Shown one piece after another: positions 12,706-14,907 of a stretch of DNA of 14,907 nucleotides. The notes under the pieces were generated by a model. It did no database searches. It was not told the DNA's origin and saw only the letters and a list, made by a program, of their open reading frames with translations. The stretch is from JAATGI01 sp050729815 (GTDB lineage Bacteria; Pseudomonadota; Alphaproteobacteria; ATCC43930; CGMCC-115725): positions 1 through 14,907 of the forward strand of contig JBOHLV010000132.1 of assembly GCA_050729815.1 (NCBI GenBank). Reading direction: 5' to 3'. Numbering within the stretch: the first letter of the stretch is position 1; each line of letters begins with the position of its first letter. The position numbers and the translations under genes are program-made.

Positions 12706-14432
12706 CCGCCGTTGGCCGAACCGGCCGCCGCGGGCGCCGCCCCAAGACCGTGCTCCAGCTTCGCTTCGATCTTGACCGCCTCGCCTGCCTCCGGCTTGAA
12801 TTCGAGCGCGCGATTCCATTGATAACGCGCCTCGAGCCGCCGGCCGGTGCGCCAATAGACATCGCCCAGATGGTCGTTGATGGTGGGATCCTCGGGCTCG
12901 AGTTCGATCGCGCGCACGAGGCTCTCCGTCGCATTCTTGTAATCGCCGAGCCGGTAATAGGCCCAGCCGAGGCTGTCGACGATATAGCCGTCATTTGGCC
13001 GGAGCGTCGCCGCGCGTTCGACCATGTGGAGCGCCTCTTTAAGATGCACCCCCTGATCGATCCAGCTATAGCCGAGATAGTTCAGCACCAGCGGCTGATC
13101 GGGATCGAGCTTCAGCGCCTCACGGAAATCGGCCTCAGCGCGCGGCCACTGGTTCGAGCGTTCGAGCGCGACGCCGCGGCTGTAATAGAGGCGCCAATCG
13201 CTCGCGGCCGGGTGATGGAGCCGGGCGATCACCTTGTCATAAGTGGTCACCGCCGCGGCGAAGCGATGATGGTCGCGCAAGATGTCGCCAAGCTCGGTCC
13301 AGGCATCACGGCTCGTCGGCCGCTCCGCCGCGAGGCGATGCAAGAGCGCGAGCGCCCCCTCGGTGTCGCCAAGCTGATCCATCAGCGCCGCCGCCCGAAG
13401 CCGCGCCGACCAGGCGAGTGGCGATGCCGGATCGATGGCGCGATAGAGCGCGAGCGCCCGGTGCGGATGGCTTTCCTGATCGGTGATCTCGCCAAGCAGC
13501 AAGTGGCCGATCGGAAAATCCGGCCGCAGATAGAGCGCAAGCCGGGTATAAAACAACGCGGCATCGAGGGTCTGGCGTTGGTTCAGGATGCTGGCGAGGT
13601 CGAACAGCACTTCCGCCGCGCCGTCGCGGGGCGTCGCGATGAGCCGCGCTGGGATGCGTCCACTGGCCAGACGCCGCAACGCCGCCTCGGCAATGGCGGT
13701 GCCGTTGCCGCTGCCTTTGAGCGCGCGGTAGAGCCGGCGGGCGGCGGCGATCCGTTGATGCCGCTCATAGAAATTGCCGGCGAGCTCCGCGGTGCGCCAG
13801 GTGACGCTGGCGGCGTTCCGGGTCAGCAGATCGAAAAGATGCGCCGCTTCGTCGATGCGATTGGCATCGTCGGCGATGAGGGCGCGGTGCAACAGCGTCA
13901 GCTCAGGCAGCGTGTCGGCGCGCGGCACCTTGGCCAAGGTGGCGAGCGCCGCATCCGCGTGTCCGAGCCCGAACCGCGCCCAGGCCGCGATCAACGGGCC
14001 CGCGATCCGCTGAACTCCATCATGGGGCAGCGTGCCGATGTGGGTCAGCGCCTCACGGTAGTGGCCGAGCTTCAGCTCGTGCAGCACCAGCACCAGCTTG
14101 GCAAGGCCGGAATTGCGGTCGAGATCGGCGATGCGGCGCGCCAGGGGCAGCGCGTCGGCGATCTCGCCCGCCCCAATGCGAAACAGGAAGGTTCGCCCCA
14201 TCAGCACCGGATTGCCAGGATCGGCGGCGAGCGCAACGCTCATGAACCGGGCGGCATCGGCGTAATCCCGCAAGGTCTCAGCATGCCGCGCGGCGAGATA
14301 GGAGCCGAGCGGCGACAACACCGTCCCGGGCCGTCCCCGCGCCATGGTCGCGGCAACGGTCGGGGTCGCGCATATCAGGAGGATGACGATGATCGCCACC
14401 CCTTCGAGCCGGTAAAGCAATTTGCGATCCAA
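12702..14432 (-). CDS. Exported TPR-repeat protein between ETF-QO and ispE
   Basis: This is a 576-aa tetratricopeptide-repeat protein. The start MDRKLLYRLEGVAIIVILLI gives a basic end plus hydrophobic core, and TPTVAA offers a signal peptidase site at about residue 28, so it is probably exported or anchored in the periplasm. Most of the length is helical repeats. The clearest canonical TPRs are in the last 150 or so residues (WPRAEADFREALKLDPDQP, YKNATESLVRAIELEPEDP, RRLEARYQWNRALEFKP). The start is inferred: TTG at 14432 with AGAGG just upstream, 16 bp after the ETF-QO stop. Reading upstream would run into ETF-QO. The C-terminus is Ala/Gly-rich. TPR proteins at this position are common in alphaproteobacteria; the partner is unknown. 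Confidence 0.85.
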   Translation of the reverse strand: MDRKLLYRLEGVAIIVILLICATPTVAATMARGRPGTVLSPLGSYLAARHAETLRDYADAARFMSVALAADPGNPVLMGRTFLFRIGAGEIADALPLARRIADLDRNSGLAKLVLVLHELKLGHYREALTHIGTLPHDGVQRIAGPLIAAWARFGLGHADAALATLAKVPRADTLPELTLLHRALIADDANRIDEAAHLFDLLTRNAASVTWRTAELAGNFYERHQRIAAARRLYRALKGSGNGTAIAEAALRRLASGRIPARLIATPRDGAAEVLFDLASILNQRQTLDAALFYTRLALYLRPDFPIGHLLLGEITDQESHPHRALALYRAIDPASPLAWSARLRAAALMDQLGDTEGALALLHRLAAERPTSRDAWTELGDILRDHHRFAAAVTTYDKVIARLHHPAASDWRLYYSRGVALERSNQWPRAEADFREALKLDPDQPLVLNYLGYSWIDQGVHLKEALHMVERAATLRPNDGYIVDSLGWAYYRLGDYKNATESLVRAIELEPEDPTINDHLGDVYWRTGRRLEARYQWNRALEFKPEAGEAVKIEAKLEHGLGAAPAAAGSANGG

Positions 14433-14437
14433 CTGTG

Positions 14438-14442
14438 CCTCT
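14438..14442 (-). promoter_or_regulatory. Ribosome-binding site that selects the TTG start of the TPR gene
   Basis: AGAGG on the minus strand is 5 nt before the TTG at 14432. No ATG exists between the ETF-QO stop and the signal-peptide region in this frame, so this site supports the TTG start. Confidence 0.5.
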
Positions 14443-14448
14443 CGCGTC

Positions 14449-14907
14449 TCACATATTCGGATAATTCGGGCCGCCGCCCCCTTCAGGTACCACCCAGTCG
14501 ATATTCTGCGTTGGGTCCTTGATGTCGCAGGTTTTGCAGTGGACGCAGTTCTGGGCATTGATCTGTAGCCGCGGTCCGCCCTCGCCGTCCGTCACGATTT
14601 CGTAAACGCCGGCGGGACAATAGCGTTGTTCCGGCGAATCATAGAGTCGGTAGTTGACGTCGATGGCCACCTCCGGCCGGCGCAAGCGCAGATGCGGCGG
14701 CTGGTTTTCCTCGTGATTGGTGTTGGAGATGAAGACCGAGGATAGCCGGTCGAAGGTCAGCTTGCCATCCGGCTTCGGATAGGGGATCGGCTTCGCCAGC
14801 CGGGCATTGGTCAGATGGCGGTGGTCGGGGGTATGGCCGAGGGTCCAGGGCGCGAGGCCGCGGAAGAGATAAGTGTCGAGCGCGGCGTGGACGAGCCCGG
14901 GATAAAG
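14449..14907 (-). CDS. Electron transfer flavoprotein-ubiquinone oxidoreductase, C-terminal part (cut by window edge)
   Basis: Translating through the right edge gives the last 152 residues of ETF-QO, the membrane-associated flavoprotein that passes electrons from ETF (fatty-acid and amino-acid oxidation) to ubiquinone. The fragment begins LYPGLVHAALDTYLFRGLAP, continues with WTLGHTPDHR and LTFDRLSSVFISNTNHEENQP, and ends with the iron-sulfur domain. The four cluster cysteines are C97 (RYCPAGVYE), C121, C124 and C127 (NCVHCKTCDIKDPTQNIDWV). All match the family pattern. The FAD domain lies outside the window. It is followed 16 bp later by the TPR gene and then ispE, probably as one transcript. 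Confidence 0.95.
   Translation of the reverse strand, partial: LYPGLVHAALDTYLFRGLAPWTLGHTPDHRHLTNARLAKPIPYPKPDGKLTFDRLSSVFISNTNHEENQPPHLRLRRPEVAIDVNYRLYDSPEQRYCPAGVYEIVTDGEGGPRLQINAQNCVHCKTCDIKDPTQNIDWVVPEGGGGPNYPNM

Noticed and set aside
12750..14522. Plus-strand open frame of 590 codons opposite the TPR gene
   Set aside because: It is a GC-rich antisense shadow. Its translation is Arg/Gly/Ala/Glu-rich with no domain, while the minus strand gives a signal peptide and TPR motifs.

Overview
The window is a compact, GC-rich chromosomal segment that looks alphaproteobacterial, most likely Rhodospirillales-like. This rests on gene content and order: DUF4164-like gene, zapA, 6S RNA, TIGR00282 phosphoesterase, then yebC-ruvC-ruvA-ruvB-ybgC-tolQ-tolR-tolA, and an ETF-QO / TPR / ispE group. 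Protein identities were read from motifs; no database search was run.

Left block (1-4985, all minus strand): reading in the direction of transcription, yebC, ruvC, ruvA, ruvB, ybgC, tolQ, tolR and the start of tolA, which is cut by the left edge. Most joins are 4-bp stop/start overlaps, so this is one translationally coupled train. It joins a translation or regulatory factor (YebC) and the Holliday-junction resolvasome (RuvABC) to the Tol envelope machine and its thioesterase YbgC. An AT-rich -10-like element lies just upstream of yebC (5023-5028).

Middle block (5114-8893, all minus strand): a MetE-core-like methyltransferase and a GntR/FCD regulator 8 bp apart, then a small coiled-coil protein, ZapA, a strong 6S RNA candidate (6259-6420), a YmdB-type metallophosphoesterase and a small two-helix membrane protein. 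The 5-formyltetrahydrofolate cyclo-ligase gene that often sits beside 6S RNA is absent here.

Plus-strand island (9157-11825): two genes with a 4-bp overlap. The first encodes a ParB/KorB-type helix-turn-helix protein without the ParB CTPase domain. The second encodes a 672-aa PodJ-like protein with a cytoplasmic N-terminus, one membrane helix, a long Ala/Pro-rich region and C-terminal Sel1 repeats. Both begin with the same module of about 32 residues (15 identical without gaps). This is the best candidate for an undescribed system: a DNA-binding protein and an envelope-spanning scaffold that share an N-terminal recognition module.

Right block (11800-14907, minus strand): the C-terminus of ETF-ubiquinone oxidoreductase with its 4Fe-4S cysteines, a secreted TPR protein and ispE. 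The ispE 3' end overlaps the 3' end of the Sel1 gene by 26 bp, tail to tail. No tRNA, rRNA, insertion sequence or CRISPR array was seen, and no stretch over 300 bases lacks a gene.
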